From Pseudocercospora fijiensis CIRAD86 (taxonomy: Eukaryota; Ascomycota; Dothideomycetes; Mycosphaerellales; Mycosphaerellaceae): a DNA stretch of 64,000 nucleotides. The stretch spans positions 7,605,910 through 7,669,909 of the forward strand of contig NW_006921532.1 in NCBI RefSeq assembly GCF_000340215.1. The letters run 5' to 3'. The notes beneath the pieces are model-generated. The model did no database searches. It was not told where the DNA came from and saw only the letters and a program-made list of their open reading frames with translations. A program made the position numbers and the translations under genes. The stretch's first letter is position 1. The number at the start of each line of letters is the position of its first letter. Below are positions 19,580-31,184 of the stretch, one piece after another.

Positions 19580-22221
19580 CTACTCGTAGTTAGGAGTCGG
19601 GAGTAGATAGAGTATAGGCAAGGAAATAGGAAGAAGTTAAAAAGGATATAAACGGGAATCTTATATATACCGATATAGTCCTCGAAAATAACGTCGGAAC
19701 TTCTACTCTTATCGACGAAGGATACTAGTATTACGCTATAATTAATACGGGCCTAGCTAAAGGCCTCGGACTTAGCTATATTAGCCGTAAGTCCCGAGAA
19801 GTAAAAGGAGCGTCGTCGGTAATATAAGACGCGAAAATTGTAGAAGTCGTCGCCTTCTAGATAGAAATTAACGGATTCTAATAAATAGTATACGCTTACG
19901 TCGTACCGGGATTAGCTTTCCCCCTTATTCTAGGGAACCTATAGAAGGTATATAATAAGGTTAGGACCGCGCCTAAGAAACGACGGTACTACTACGGGAG
20001 GGCTCGGTATTAGATTAAAAAAGGGCGCTATTACCGCGAAGTCGATACAAACGGGAATATCGCTACGATTAACGCCGTAAGAAGCCTACTTACCGCGATA
20101 ATTGCCGAGGATATTAAAAAGGCCCTAAAAACAAAGGAATACCCGACGATCGAGGAGCTAAAGAAGAAGCTACCCCCGGAGGTTCGCAATATAGCTACGC
20201 TATTTTGTTAAAGGGAAGCCGATAAGTTAGCGCCCTATCGTCCCGGTATCGACTATACGATAGAACTCTAGAAGAAACTAGACGGATCCTAGCCTTAACT
20301 CCCTTAGGGTCCGCTCTATAGTATATCGAAATAAGAACTCTTAGTCTTACGGAAGTCGCTAGACGAGCTACTAAAGAAGGGGTTTATAAGACCGGCGAAC
20401 TCCGAAGCGGCGGCGCCTATACTATTTGTTAAGAAGCCTAGGGGAGGACTACGGTTCTACTACGACTATAGGGCGCTTAACGCTCTAACGAAGCAAGATA
20501 GATACCCCCTCCTACTAATCCCGGATACTATAAGGAACCTAACAGAGGCCTAGTAGTTAACTAAGGTTAACGTAGTCTCGGCCTTTTATAAGATTAGAAT
20601 AGCAAAAGGATACGAGTATAAGACGGCCTTCCGGACGAAGCTAGGCTCGTTCGAATAGCTAGTATGCCCGTTTAGTTTGTCCGGAGCCCCGGCTACATTT
20701 TAACGGTATATTAATACTCTCCTATAGGAGTATCTAGACGACTTCGCGTTAGTATATATAGACGACGTAGTTATCTACTCGAGCGGGTCGAGGGAAGACT
20801 ATTTCCGTAAGGTAAGAGCAGTACTTAAGAAGCTTTAGAACGGAGGCCTTTACCTCGATATTAAAAAGAGCGAATTCGCCTAGAAAAAGATTAAGTACCT
20901 AGGATTTATCGTCTACGCCGACGGAGGAGGAGTATTAGCTAACCCCGAAAAGGTAGAAGCCGTACGAAAATAGGTAGTACCTAAGACCTAAAAGGAAGTT
21001 CGTCGTTTCTTAGGATTTACGAACTACTACCGTATATTCGTACCGAACTATTCTAAGATCTCCGTACTATTAACTACGCTTACCGGTAAGGGAACCCCGT
21101 TCGCCTAGGGAGAAGAATAGGACAAAGCGTTCGAGACGCTAAAGGACAAATTCTACCGCGCCCTAGTACTTACCTAGTAGAACCCGTCCCTCCCTACCTT
21201 CCTTAGGACAGATTGTAGCGGGTTCGCGATTAGGGGCGCCCTTATCTAAGAAAAGGCGGGAATCCGCCGACCGGTAGGCTTCTTTTCGAAGAAACTAAAT
21301 AAGGCGGAGATTAATTACAATATCTACGATAAGGAAATGCTCGTAGTCGTATCTAGTATTAAGTTTTAGGACTCCGAGCTAAAATTATATAGCCCCTTTA
21401 CGATTTAGACGGACTATAAGAACCTAGAATACTTTATAGTAAAGCGCTAGCTATCCGAAAGACAGATCCGATAGTAGGAAGAACTAGCGAAGCACTAGTT
21501 TACTCTAGTCTACCGGCCGGGAATCGAAGCTATCCTACTAGATACCTTATCGAAGAGAGAATAAGATACGTTAGGCTAAGACGACAAGCTTTCGAGGTTC
21601 CGGAGATTCTTAGAGCCGGACCTCTCTCTAAAATAGCCGGAAAACGTCTAGATTTCTAGTACTACTATCTATAGCTTCCTACGTATAACGAAGGCGAGCC
21701 CGTTATCCCTACTCGCGAACGAAACGGAGCCTACGTAGCCTTCGCCGGAAAGCGCTAAACTATTCTAGGACCTAGAGATAAACGATATATAGAAGAGCAT
21801 TGTCGAGAAAGATACAGTATACTAGACGGTAGTACGGAAAATCCGTAAGGGATATAGAATATTGCAACCGGAAATTAAAGTAAAAATTTAGATTAGGGAT
21901 TGTATAATAGACCCTAAGGGGTTCCTTCGCTACCGCGGCAAGCTCTAGGTTCTAGGAGCCCTAGCGATAACGGAAACCAAATATAAAGATATAGGGGCCG
22001 AGGAACTATAGTAGGATATACTACGTACGAAGATTATCTAGTCGATCTACGACTCGCCGCTCTACGGCTACCCCGGCCGGGATTCTACTACTTCTATACT
22101 AGGTCGCGACTTTTACTAGCCGCTATAGTCGAAGTAGGTACGGCAATTTCTACGGAACTGTAACTATTATAGACGTAATAAGGTATAGAGGGAACACAAA
22201 TACGGCCTCCTAAAACCCCTA
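19580..22221 (+). pseudogene. G1 pol, part 1 (protease, RT, RNase H, integrase zinc domain)
   Basis: A protease-like segment (about 19,680-19,900) is followed by reverse transcriptase with [11 protein letters not shown] near 20,428, PFGLS-type PFSLSGAPATF, and an intact YIDD catalytic box (ALVYIDDVVIYS, 20,746-20,781). RNase H follows (about 21,190-21,560; [21 protein letters not shown]). The zinc-binding N-domain of integrase comes next, up to the G3a insertion at 22,221. The last five bases are the TSD CCCTA. RIP stops interrupt the frame throughout. Confidence 0.85.
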
Positions 22222-22417
22222 TATTAGGGCTAAAGAGGCTATATGTAATTAGTATGTAACTAGGCTAAGTAAAGCTAGGGTCTTAGTGCCTTAGGTAGGG
22301 CTTAGCGCTTAGTAATAGGCTAACTTGCCTACCTTCCTCCCTCTCCTCCTAGCTCCTTATCGAATACTACCTATACCTACTACTACCCTATCTACCTGCT
22401 AATATACCCTTATTATA
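22222..22417 (+). repeat. G3a 5' LTR
   Basis: 196 bp, nearly identical to 36,348-36,543. It is followed by TAGTATTCGATCC, the likely primer-binding site (TGG-start before RIP), and a 162-bp leader. Confidence 0.9.
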
Positions 22418-22579
22418 TAGTATTCGATCCACCCTTTAAGGGCAGTAGCTAGATAGTCCTTATTTTAAGCTTTTAGCGGTATAGCTACGAAAACTATCGA
22501 TTTAACTATATTACGCCTAAAGAACAGGACCTATACGTACTATTCTATCGAAACAACCGTACTAATTATTAAGCAAGGC

Positions 22580-22777
22580 TGTTAGGACTAAAGAGGTTAT
22601 ACGCGATTAGTATGTAACTAGGCTCGAGTGAAGCTAGGGTCTTAATGCCTCAGGCAGGGCTTGGCGCTTAGCGTTAGGCTAACTAGCCTGCCTTCCTCCC
22701 TCTCCTCTTAGACCTCTATCGAATACTATACTAATTCACTACCACCCTATCTACCTGCTAACATAACCCTTCTTATA
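22580..22777 (+). repeat. G3b 5' LTR
   Basis: 198 bp, TGTTAGGACT to CTTCTTATA. It is followed by TAGTATTCGATCT (likely primer-binding site) and a leader of about 270 bp before gag. Confidence 0.9.
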
Positions 22778-23049
22778 TAGTATTCGATCTACCCTTTAAG
22801 GGCAGCAGCTAGATAGTTCTTATTTCAAGCTTTTAGCGGCATAGCTACGAGCAAGACTAATCTAACTATATTGCGCCTAAAGAACGGGACCTATACGTAC
22901 TATTCTATCGAAACAACCGTACCAATTATTAAGCAAGGCCTTCTATACGGCCTATTATACTAAGTTAAGTATACTAAGCCGATATCTACTAATCCCGCTA
23001 TATCCGTATCTTAGGGGCTAACAATACATTATTAGTATCGCCCCTTACA

Positions 23050-24393
23050 ATGGCCGGTTTATTACGAAACAACAACCGTGCTACTGCTAGTAGCGCTAGC
23101 AACGACAACGCTAGTAGCACAGTTCCCGCTAAAGTGCCTACTAAAGTACCTCCTGCTAAAGAGCCTACCGGAGAGCCTATTAAAGAAGAACCTACAATTC
23201 TAGGTAATAATCTAGAATTGCCTGTTAACGACATTCTTAATAACATTGTTAATCGACGATATAGCTAGCTAGCCTTTGGCCCCTAGCTAGTAGCGAGACT
23301 TTAAGAAGCTACTTAAAACAGGCTTACTGCCCTACGTTAAGAATAATAGCTAAAGGACAACCTCCTCGAAATTCGCCGCCTTTAGGAGGCCCTAACAACC
23401 AATACTAAGCCGATAGTAGGGCCCTCCTTACTATTAGTCCTAGTCTAGAAGAAGGATACTAAACTTAAGGACTATACCGTGTTTGATAGCTCTAGTCGCA
23501 AGCAATACAATAATTACATACGTAATTGTAAGCTTAACTAGCGAAATGCACTAAGGGCTCTTCTAGACGACTATTCCTTAGTTATTTACGCTATATAGTA
23601 CATCAATAGTAACCCAAAGCGCACCTAGGACGACTATTTCGATTCCCTTAATAATTAGACTACTATTCAGTAGAAAACCTATAAGACTATTATACTAGAC
23701 ACTCTTAGAAACCCGATACTAAGACAACAGTATGCTTAGGACTAATACCTTCGAGCTAAATAAAAGACTGACTAGTCGGCTCGTTTATTTGAGGCCTATT
23801 TAAAGACCCTCGAGGATGACCTTCCGGCTAAGACTAATTCTATATAGATCTCGGAAATACGCCTAAAACTGAGATAGGAATTGGTCCTTAAATTAGACCG
23901 CCGCCGTGTGTTTAAACAGGCTAACCTTATACGTATTTAATTTATAGTTGAAGTCGAGACTATAGAGCGTGCAGTATAGCTCTAACAACGGTTAGAATCT
24001 AAGATACGCCTAGCTACCTATCGTAGCCGCGGAGGAAATCAAGGTTCGTATTAGAACAATACTAGTGCTAATAATAGAGGTAGTAACAACAACGACCGTA
24101 GGAGAAGCCGTAGCCGACGGCTATATAGAGGAGGCCGTAATAGGGGCCGTAGAAGGGGCTCGTATCCCTATAGTACTAATCGCTCGGCTAATAATAGCGG
24201 CAATAGCTATAGCAATCCCCTAACCGGACTGAAGTGCTTCAATTGTAATAGCACTAGCTATCTACTAGGCTAATGCGACAAACCTAAGGACTAGGCCCGA
24301 ATCGACCGCGCTGCCGCTAAGCACTAAAAGCACCTTTTAGTAGCTAACGCCACCCCTATAGGCTAACCTTCTTATTAGTCGAAAAAAGAATAA
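23050..24393 (+). pseudogene. G3b gag
   Basis: The ATG at 23,050 is intact and opens 72 codons without a stop (MAGLLRNNNRATASSASN, a Ser/Ala- then Pro/Thr/Glu-rich N-terminus). The frame then continues with RIP stops to TAA 24,391-24,393, 447 codons in all. An Arg/Gly-rich RNA-binding stretch (about 24,095-24,165) precedes a degraded CCHC knuckle (CFNCNSTSYLLG-stop-C, 24,241-24,282) whose His is now Tyr. The opposite-strand open frame here is a shadow. Confidence 0.8.
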
Positions 24394-27300
24394 GCGCCGC
24401 ACTAACTATTAGCCTTATACGGCGTAAAACCATCGATATAGTGCTAGCTATTATACGTACCTATCTCGTAGGAGATACGTATAGGAACAACTATAAGACT
24501 AAGGTTACGCTAGACCTAGGAAATTCAGTTAGCGCCCTTATTAGCTATCGCCTAGCTAAGCAATTAGACCTTCGATAACTGCCTAGGACTAACCTGCTAA
24601 CCCTTACTTAGTTTAATAACGCTCGGCACTTGACCTACGGAGCCTACTATATCTATATAGCCCTAAGAGACGACCTCGGCAATAAGCGCCTACTAAACTT
24701 TACTGCCTACGTAGTAGACATAGACAGCCTCCTATCTAAGATTGTTATTAGCAACCCTGTTCTTAAGTACTATGCTATAGTTATAGACTTGGGCAGTTAA
24801 TAGTAGCGATTTAGGATCGCTAGGAAAGAGGACACTAAACATATCGATGTTAGCGAGTGCCCTAACGATATTAGGGTCCTATTTATCGGCAACCTAACAC
24901 CTGCCGCAGCTAACCTAATAGTCGACCTATTAGGCGATAACGATAAGCCTATGCCCCCTAATAGTATAGACTCTAATTAGCTTACTCGTATACCGGAGCC
25001 TATTCGAGAAACCTATACTAATGTGTTTAAATACTGCTTAGTATCGACATTGCCTATGTTTAAAGAGACGGATTATAAGATTGATATTATAGAGGGCAAG
25101 GAGGTTCCTTTTAGGCTACTCTACAACCTTAGTAAGCGCGAGCTTGCTATGTTGCGTAAGTACCTAGAGGAAAACCTAGCTAGTAGTCGTGTTCGGTACA
25201 GTAATGGCCCTGCTAGCGCCCCTATCCTATTCGTACTAAAGAAGGATAGTAGCCTACGCCTGTATGTTAATTATCGTAGGCTTAACGCTGTTACTATTAA
25301 AGACCGCTGCCTACTTCCTCTTATTAATAAGACCCTCGATCGCCTTTCTAGTACTTACTACTACACTATATTAGACATTAAGGATGTATACTATCGCATC
25401 CGTATCCGTAAGGGTAATGAATAGAAAACAGCCTTCCGTACCCGCTATAGCTATTTCGAGTATCTAGTTATGCCATTTAGGCTAGCAAACGCCCCTATAA
25501 TATTCTAGTCCTACATCAATCGGGCCCTATTAGGCCTATTAGATTACCTCTATATAGTTTACCTAGATAACATCCTAGTTTATATACACTCTCCTAACAT
25601 TGCGGAATACTAGGCTATAGTCCGTAAGGTACTCGATCGCCTAAGGGCCTATAGCTTGTATTGCAAGCCTTCTAAATGTACCTTTGCTACTAAAGAGGTA
25701 TTATTCCTCGGCTTCCTCGTATTAACTAAGGGTGTCAAGGCTAATCCTAATTGGATTAAGACTATTACTAAATAGCCTGTTCCTACGTTAATTAAGGAGC
25801 TGTAGTCGTTCCTCGGTTTTGCTAACTTCTATCGCCGATTTATTAAGGGCTATTCGAGGCATGTAATGCTACTAACTAAACTTACTAAAACTAAGGCTAA
25901 CCCGACTAGAGAGTTTAAATGGACTAACAAAGCGCGAGCCGCTTTTAACGGTTTGAAGCAGCGCTTTACTAAATTCCCCTTGTTGTACTATTTCGTACTA
26001 AGCAAACAGATCCGCATTGAGACTAACGCTTTACAGTTTGCTGTATTAGCTATTATGTTACAACAGGCTAATGACAATTACTAGCACCCGATTGCTTTCT
26101 TCTCGAGGAAGATAATTAATACTAAGCGTCGCTACGAGACCTACGAGCAAGAGCTCTTAGCTATTGTTAAAGCCTTTAAGCACTAGCGCTACTATCTCGA
26201 TAGTGCCTAGCATACTATTTAGGTCTATACGGACTATAACAACCTCCGTAGAATTACGAAGGTTACTAGGGTTATAGGTCGACAGGCTAGATAGGCCGTC
26301 TACCTCGCTAGGTTTGATTTTAATATATTATATCGGCTAGGCGTAAGCAACCCTGCTAATAGCCTATCGAGGCGACCTAATTACGATAGCGGGACTTAGC
26401 AATCTATCAATTTATTGTTTCTAACCCTATAGTATAAGATTGCTATAGCCCGTATTATTAATAAGCAAGCGCAGGATAAGCGGCTTACCGGACTCCGCGA
26501 CGGCTTAAAGCATATTAATGCTCTTGCTATATTAATAGTGCGTGTTAAGGACATAGATAGGAGAAGTTATAATAACTCCCTAGTCGATATTGCTATATAC
26601 AGTAACAGCGATAGCACTGCTGCAGTTAATCCGGCTGCTAGTACTATTAGATATATATAATGCGTACCTCGTTTAATAGCAAGGGTGCTATTAAATAACC
26701 TTATAAACGGGGATAGTCAATCGTTTATAGATAAGCTGTTACGGGCTTAGCAGAGGGACGCCTTTGCTGCTAAACGTATAGACAAGCTTATAAGTAGGCG
26801 AAAGACTCGATCTAGCAAGAGTAACAATTAGTCGATCGATAACAAAGGTTATTTAAAGTTTAAGGGCAGATACTATGTCCCCGCTAAACATTCGATCCGA
26901 TAAGAACTTCTCAAGCGACACTATAATAGTGAGCTTGCCGGTTACTATAGCATAGAGAGGTCGCACGAGCTACTATCGCGTACATACTACTAGCTAAATA
27001 GTAAGCGGGACATAAAGGACTACGTAAATACGTATACCGTATATTAACGAGTCAAAGCGCCGAAGCACTTGCTATTCGGCGAGTTGTCTTTACTCCCTGT
27101 TCTAAAGAAGCTATTTATAGAGCTTATAATAGACTTTATTATAGGACTTCCGCCTGCTAAGCGTAGGGGGGAAGTATACGATACTATCCTTGTTATAGTA
27201 GATCGATTCACTAAGGGCGCTCGATATATCCCGGCGCGTAAGGATTAGACTGCTATTAATATAGCAGAGGCGCTATAGACTGACATCTTCTGTACCTATT

Positions 27301-28256
27301 AGGGAACCCCTAAGGGGATAGTCTCCGATAGGGGCTCGATATTCATATCGCACTATTAGAGCGAAATATGCCTATAGCTAAGACTAAAGTATCGGCTATT
27401 AATAGCCTTCTATCTATAGACTAACGGTTAAACAGAGAGGCAGAATGCTACCCTATAGCAGTACCTGCGTAGTTACATTAATAAGAACCCCGAGGACTAG
27501 GTCAACCTCCTATAACTAGCTGAATTCGTATACAATAACAGTATCTACTTATCTACTAAGGTGTCGCCTTATTTTGCTATAATAGGCTAGAACGCCGCCT
27601 TACTATAAGATCTATTTACCTCGCTCGAGGCCGAGCGTAAGGAAAGGGAAGCGCGTTAAGTACCCGAAACACTAGCGGCTATTAAGAGGGTTTAGAAGAT
27701 GCGAGAAATCTATACTAAGATAGCCGAGAAGTTAACAAAGGCTTAAGAGTACTAAAAGACCTACTACGACAAGCACTATACGCTAATAACCTTTAAACAA
27801 GGCGATATAGTTATACTAAGCACTAAGAACCTCCGCATCCGCAAACACCTATTACCCGATAGCAAAACAAGGCCCAAGCTCGCACTAAGATATATTAGCC
27901 TATTCCGTATCCGAGAACCGAAGGGTACACAGGCCTACTAGTTATAGCTTCTACCCTATTACACTATCTATAACACCTTCTATGTATCCCTCCTTAAGCT
28001 ATACTATTAACGCGAGGGGGATAAAGCCCCTGCTAAACACGAAGACATACTAGCGGATAGCGAAGAGCTGTAGTCTATAGAACGTATCCTGCAGCACCGG
28101 ACTAGGAAAGGCAAGAAGGAGTACCTATTAAGATAGTAAGGCTATTTACCTAAATAGGACTCGTAGGAGGCTAAAGACTCGTTTAAGGACATAACTGAGT
28201 TATTAGATAAGTATTAGACTAGCGTAAAGAACACGAAGAAGGCTAAGAGCTTATAA
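24394..28256 (+). pseudogene. G3b pol (protease, RT, RNase H, integrase, chromodomain)
   Basis: pol lies in a frame shifted relative to gag. Protease region: KVTLDLGNSVSALIS (24,501-24,545), where the usual DS/TGA is DLGN. RT: 25,023-25,424 is stop-free (LFVLKKDSSLRLYVNYRRLN, TILDIKDVYYRI). The active box is YLDN at about 25,559-25,570 instead of YLDD. RNase H spans about 25,990-26,380. The integrase core has LIIDFIIGLP, GIVSDRGSIFIS and TERQNATL. A chromodomain-like C-terminus (ERILQHRTRKGKKEYLL) follows, and TAA is at 28,254-28,256. Confidence 0.88.
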
Positions 28257-29509
28257 TGCCTATAATATTACTACTAAGCCTAGGAACAATGCTACCCCCG
28301 GGGTGCTATTAGGCTAACTAATTAGAGGCCGGCAAACTAGGACAATAAGACTATACTACTATAGTGAACGCGCACCGAGTGTTAACAAGCGCGCTATAAC
28401 GCGTTAACTATTCGCTGCTCTTTTAGGAAACCACCTCTCTACTAACGCGCCCTATAAGGCCCTTCTCCTAGTATTTAGGTCCCCCTCTTACTCCCTTATT
28501 CTATCGAGGCCTTAAGGCCTAGGCGATCTGCGAGGACTGCGCGCGCGTAAATAGTAATAATAATAGTAACGACGGCGTTACGCTTATACTAAAGGGCGAT
28601 ACGGCCGGCGCGGCTATGTTAGTAACGGTATTGCCGAGTTGTTGTTAGTTAAAGAAGGAAATTAGAAGAAGGTAAAGTTAGCGCTAAGACGACTAGCGCC
28701 GCTATTATTAACATTACTTGCTATTGTCGCTGCGCCTATAGATACAACCTTACCTGCACTACGAGCCTAAGGCACCTTTAATCAAACTTTAATTAAAACT
28801 TTAAGCCTTGATTAAAACTTTGAGGCTAAGTCAAAACTTTAACCAAGTTAAAAGATTGAGCGACTAATAGACTAACTAAGGGCAAAACTATAGAGCTAAG
28901 CTAGCTAGGGTCGATCTTGCGGACAATAGGTTACTCCTCGATCTATCTAACCCTTTAAGCGAGGCGAACCTCTACTACTGCACTTATAATAGCCTTTACC
29001 TATAGAAACTAGAAGAACTAAGTTTTTTAAAAAGATATAATTAGTTAACACTTGAAGGCTGCTAAACCTAGCTAATTAGGGCTAGCGAAACTACGAATAA
29101 TAAGAACAATAACCCTCGGAACGGACAAACCCTCGGAAGCGGACATTGCTAGGTCTTTTAAGAGTAGACGCAAAGAACTCGATACGATATCACTTAGAAC
29201 GGAGGCAGTGCTATAATACCTCGTACGTCTACCTATTATAGTAGGGAAGACGCGCTCGTATTGTAATTGGTCGATAGTCCTTAATTCTTATAGTTATATA
29301 TTACTTTATTGTATATAGGGATAGCGCAGTTAGAGTTAGACATTGTATTGTATTAGAGGTAAGGTTTAACATAGTTATATAATCGGTAATTGCGTATTCA
29401 ATTTAGCGCGGACTAAGAAGCTTGCTAGACCTGCTAAGTTAGTAGCGATAGAGGTTGAGAATAGGATATAGACTAGCTACGAGGGCGCGGCCTTTAGAAG
29501 GGAAGCGTA
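28257..29509 (+). other. G3b 3' non-coding region and polypurine tract
   Basis: 1.25 kb without a readable gene. It contains an AT-rich repeat (TTTAATTAAAACTTTAA-type, about 28,775-28,860) and ends with AGAAGGGAAGCG directly before the 3' LTR, the likely polypurine tract. The same region is present in the other G3 copies. Confidence 0.6.
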
Positions 29510-29707
29510 TATTAGGACCAAAGAGGTTATACGCGATTAGCATGTAACTAGGCTCGAGTGAAGCTAGGGTCTTAATGCCTTAGGCAGGGCTTGGCGCTTA
29601 GCGTTAGGCTAACTAGCCTGCCTTCCTCCCTCTCCTCTTAGACCTCTATCGAATACTATACTAATTCACTACCACCCTATCTACCTACTAATATAACCCT
29701 TCTTACA
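29510..29707 (+). repeat. G3b 3' LTR
   Basis: 198 bp, TATTAGGACC to CTTCTTACA, matching 22,580-22,777. It is followed at once by the TSD AAGGC and the resumed body of G3a. Confidence 0.9.
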
Positions 29708-29822
29708 AAGGCCTTCTATATAGCCTATTATACTAAGTTAAGTATACTAAGCCGATACCTACTAATTCCGCTATATCCGTATCTTAAGGGCTAATAATAT
29801 ATTATTAGTGTCGCCCCTTATA

Positions 29823-31184
29823 ATAGCCGGTTTATTACGAAACAACAACCGTACTACCGCTAGCAGCGCTAGCAATAACAACGCTAGTAGCATAGTGCCT
29901 ACTAAAGTGCCTACTAAAGCACCTACTAAAGTGCCTCCTACCGAAGGGCCTACTATAGGACCTACTAAAGAAGAACCTATAATTCTAGGTAACGACCTAG
30001 AATTGCCCGTCGACGACATTCTTAACAATATTATTAACCGTCGATATAGCTAACTAGCCTTTAGCCCCTAGCTAGTAGCGAGGCTTTAAGAAGCTACCTA
30101 AAACAGGCTTACTGCCTTGCGTTAAGAACAGTAGCTAAAGGATAATCTTCTCGAGATTCGCCGCCTCTAGGAATCTCTAACAACTACTACTAAGCTAACA
30201 GTAGGACCTTCTTTACTACCTATCTAAAAGAAGGATACTAAACTTAAGGACTGTACCGTATTTAATAGCTCTAGTCGGAAGCAGTACAACGACTATATTC
30301 GTAACTATAAACTTAACTAACGCAACGCACTAAGAGCGCTACTAGACGACTATTCCTTAGTCGTATACGCTATATAGTACATCAATAGCGACTTAAAGCG
30401 TATATAGGATAACTATTTTAACTCCCTTAACGATTAAACCGCTATTTAGTAGCAGACCTATAAAACTATTATACTAGATACCCTTAGAAACCCTATACTA
30501 AGGCAATAACATACTTAGGACCTATATCTTCGAGCTAAATAGAAGACTGATTAATCGGCTCGCTTATTCGAGGCCTATTTAAAAACCCTTAAAGACGACC
30601 TTCCGCCTAAGACTAATTCTATATAGATCTCCGAGATACGCCTAAAACTTAGATAGGAGCTTATCCTCGAATTGGACCGTCGCCGTATATTTAAATAGGC
30701 TAACCTAATACGCATTCAATTTATAGTCGAGGTAGAAACAGCTAAACGAGCTGTCTAACTTTAATAACGACTAGAATCGAGGATCCGGCTAGCTAGTACT
30801 AACCGCGGCAATCGTAGTAGCCGCGGAGGAAACTAAGGTTCCTACTATAATAACAATACTAACAATAGGAATAGTAACAATAACCGTAGAAGAGGCCGTA
30901 GCCGCCGGCTATATAGAGGAGGCCGCGATAGGGGCCGTAGAAGGGGCTCGTATCCCTATAATGCTAACCGCTCGACTAATAATAGTAGCAACAATAGCTA
31001 CGGCAACAATCCCCCGACCGGATTAAAGTGCTTTAATTATAATAGCACTAGCTATCTACTAGGCTAGTGCGACAAACCTAAGGACTAGGCCCGAATTAAC
31101 CGTGCTTCCGCTAAGTATAGGAAACACCTTTTAGCCGCTAATGCTACCCTAGTCGGCTCTTTTAATTAGTCGAAAAAAGAGTAA
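29823..31184 (+). pseudogene. G3a gag
   Basis: Same architecture as G3b gag. The start is ATA at 29,823 (ATG in G3b), 453 codons run to TAA 31,182-31,184, and the N-terminus is Pro/Thr-repeat rich (VPTKVPTKAPTKVPP). The CCHC knuckle reads CFNYNSTSYLLG-stop-C, so it has lost a Cys as well as the His (TGT to TAT). Confidence 0.8.

Larger units (their letters stand above)
22580..29707 (+). mobile_element. G3b: full-length G3 copy inserted in the leader of G3a
   Basis: LTRs 22,580-22,777 and 29,510-29,707 (198 bp) are flanked by AAGGC at 22,575-22,579 and 29,708-29,712; total 7,128 bp. The G3a sequence resumes at 29,713 exactly where its leader stopped. The copy has gag, pol and a 1.25-kb 3' non-coding region. 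RIP stops are present throughout. Confidence 0.93.

Noticed and set aside
22998..23246. minus-strand open frame rich in Gly/Leu/Val
   Set aside because: It is the exact antisense of the Pro/Thr/Ala-rich gag N-terminus; the same shadow appears at 29,771-30,028 and 58,896-59,123.
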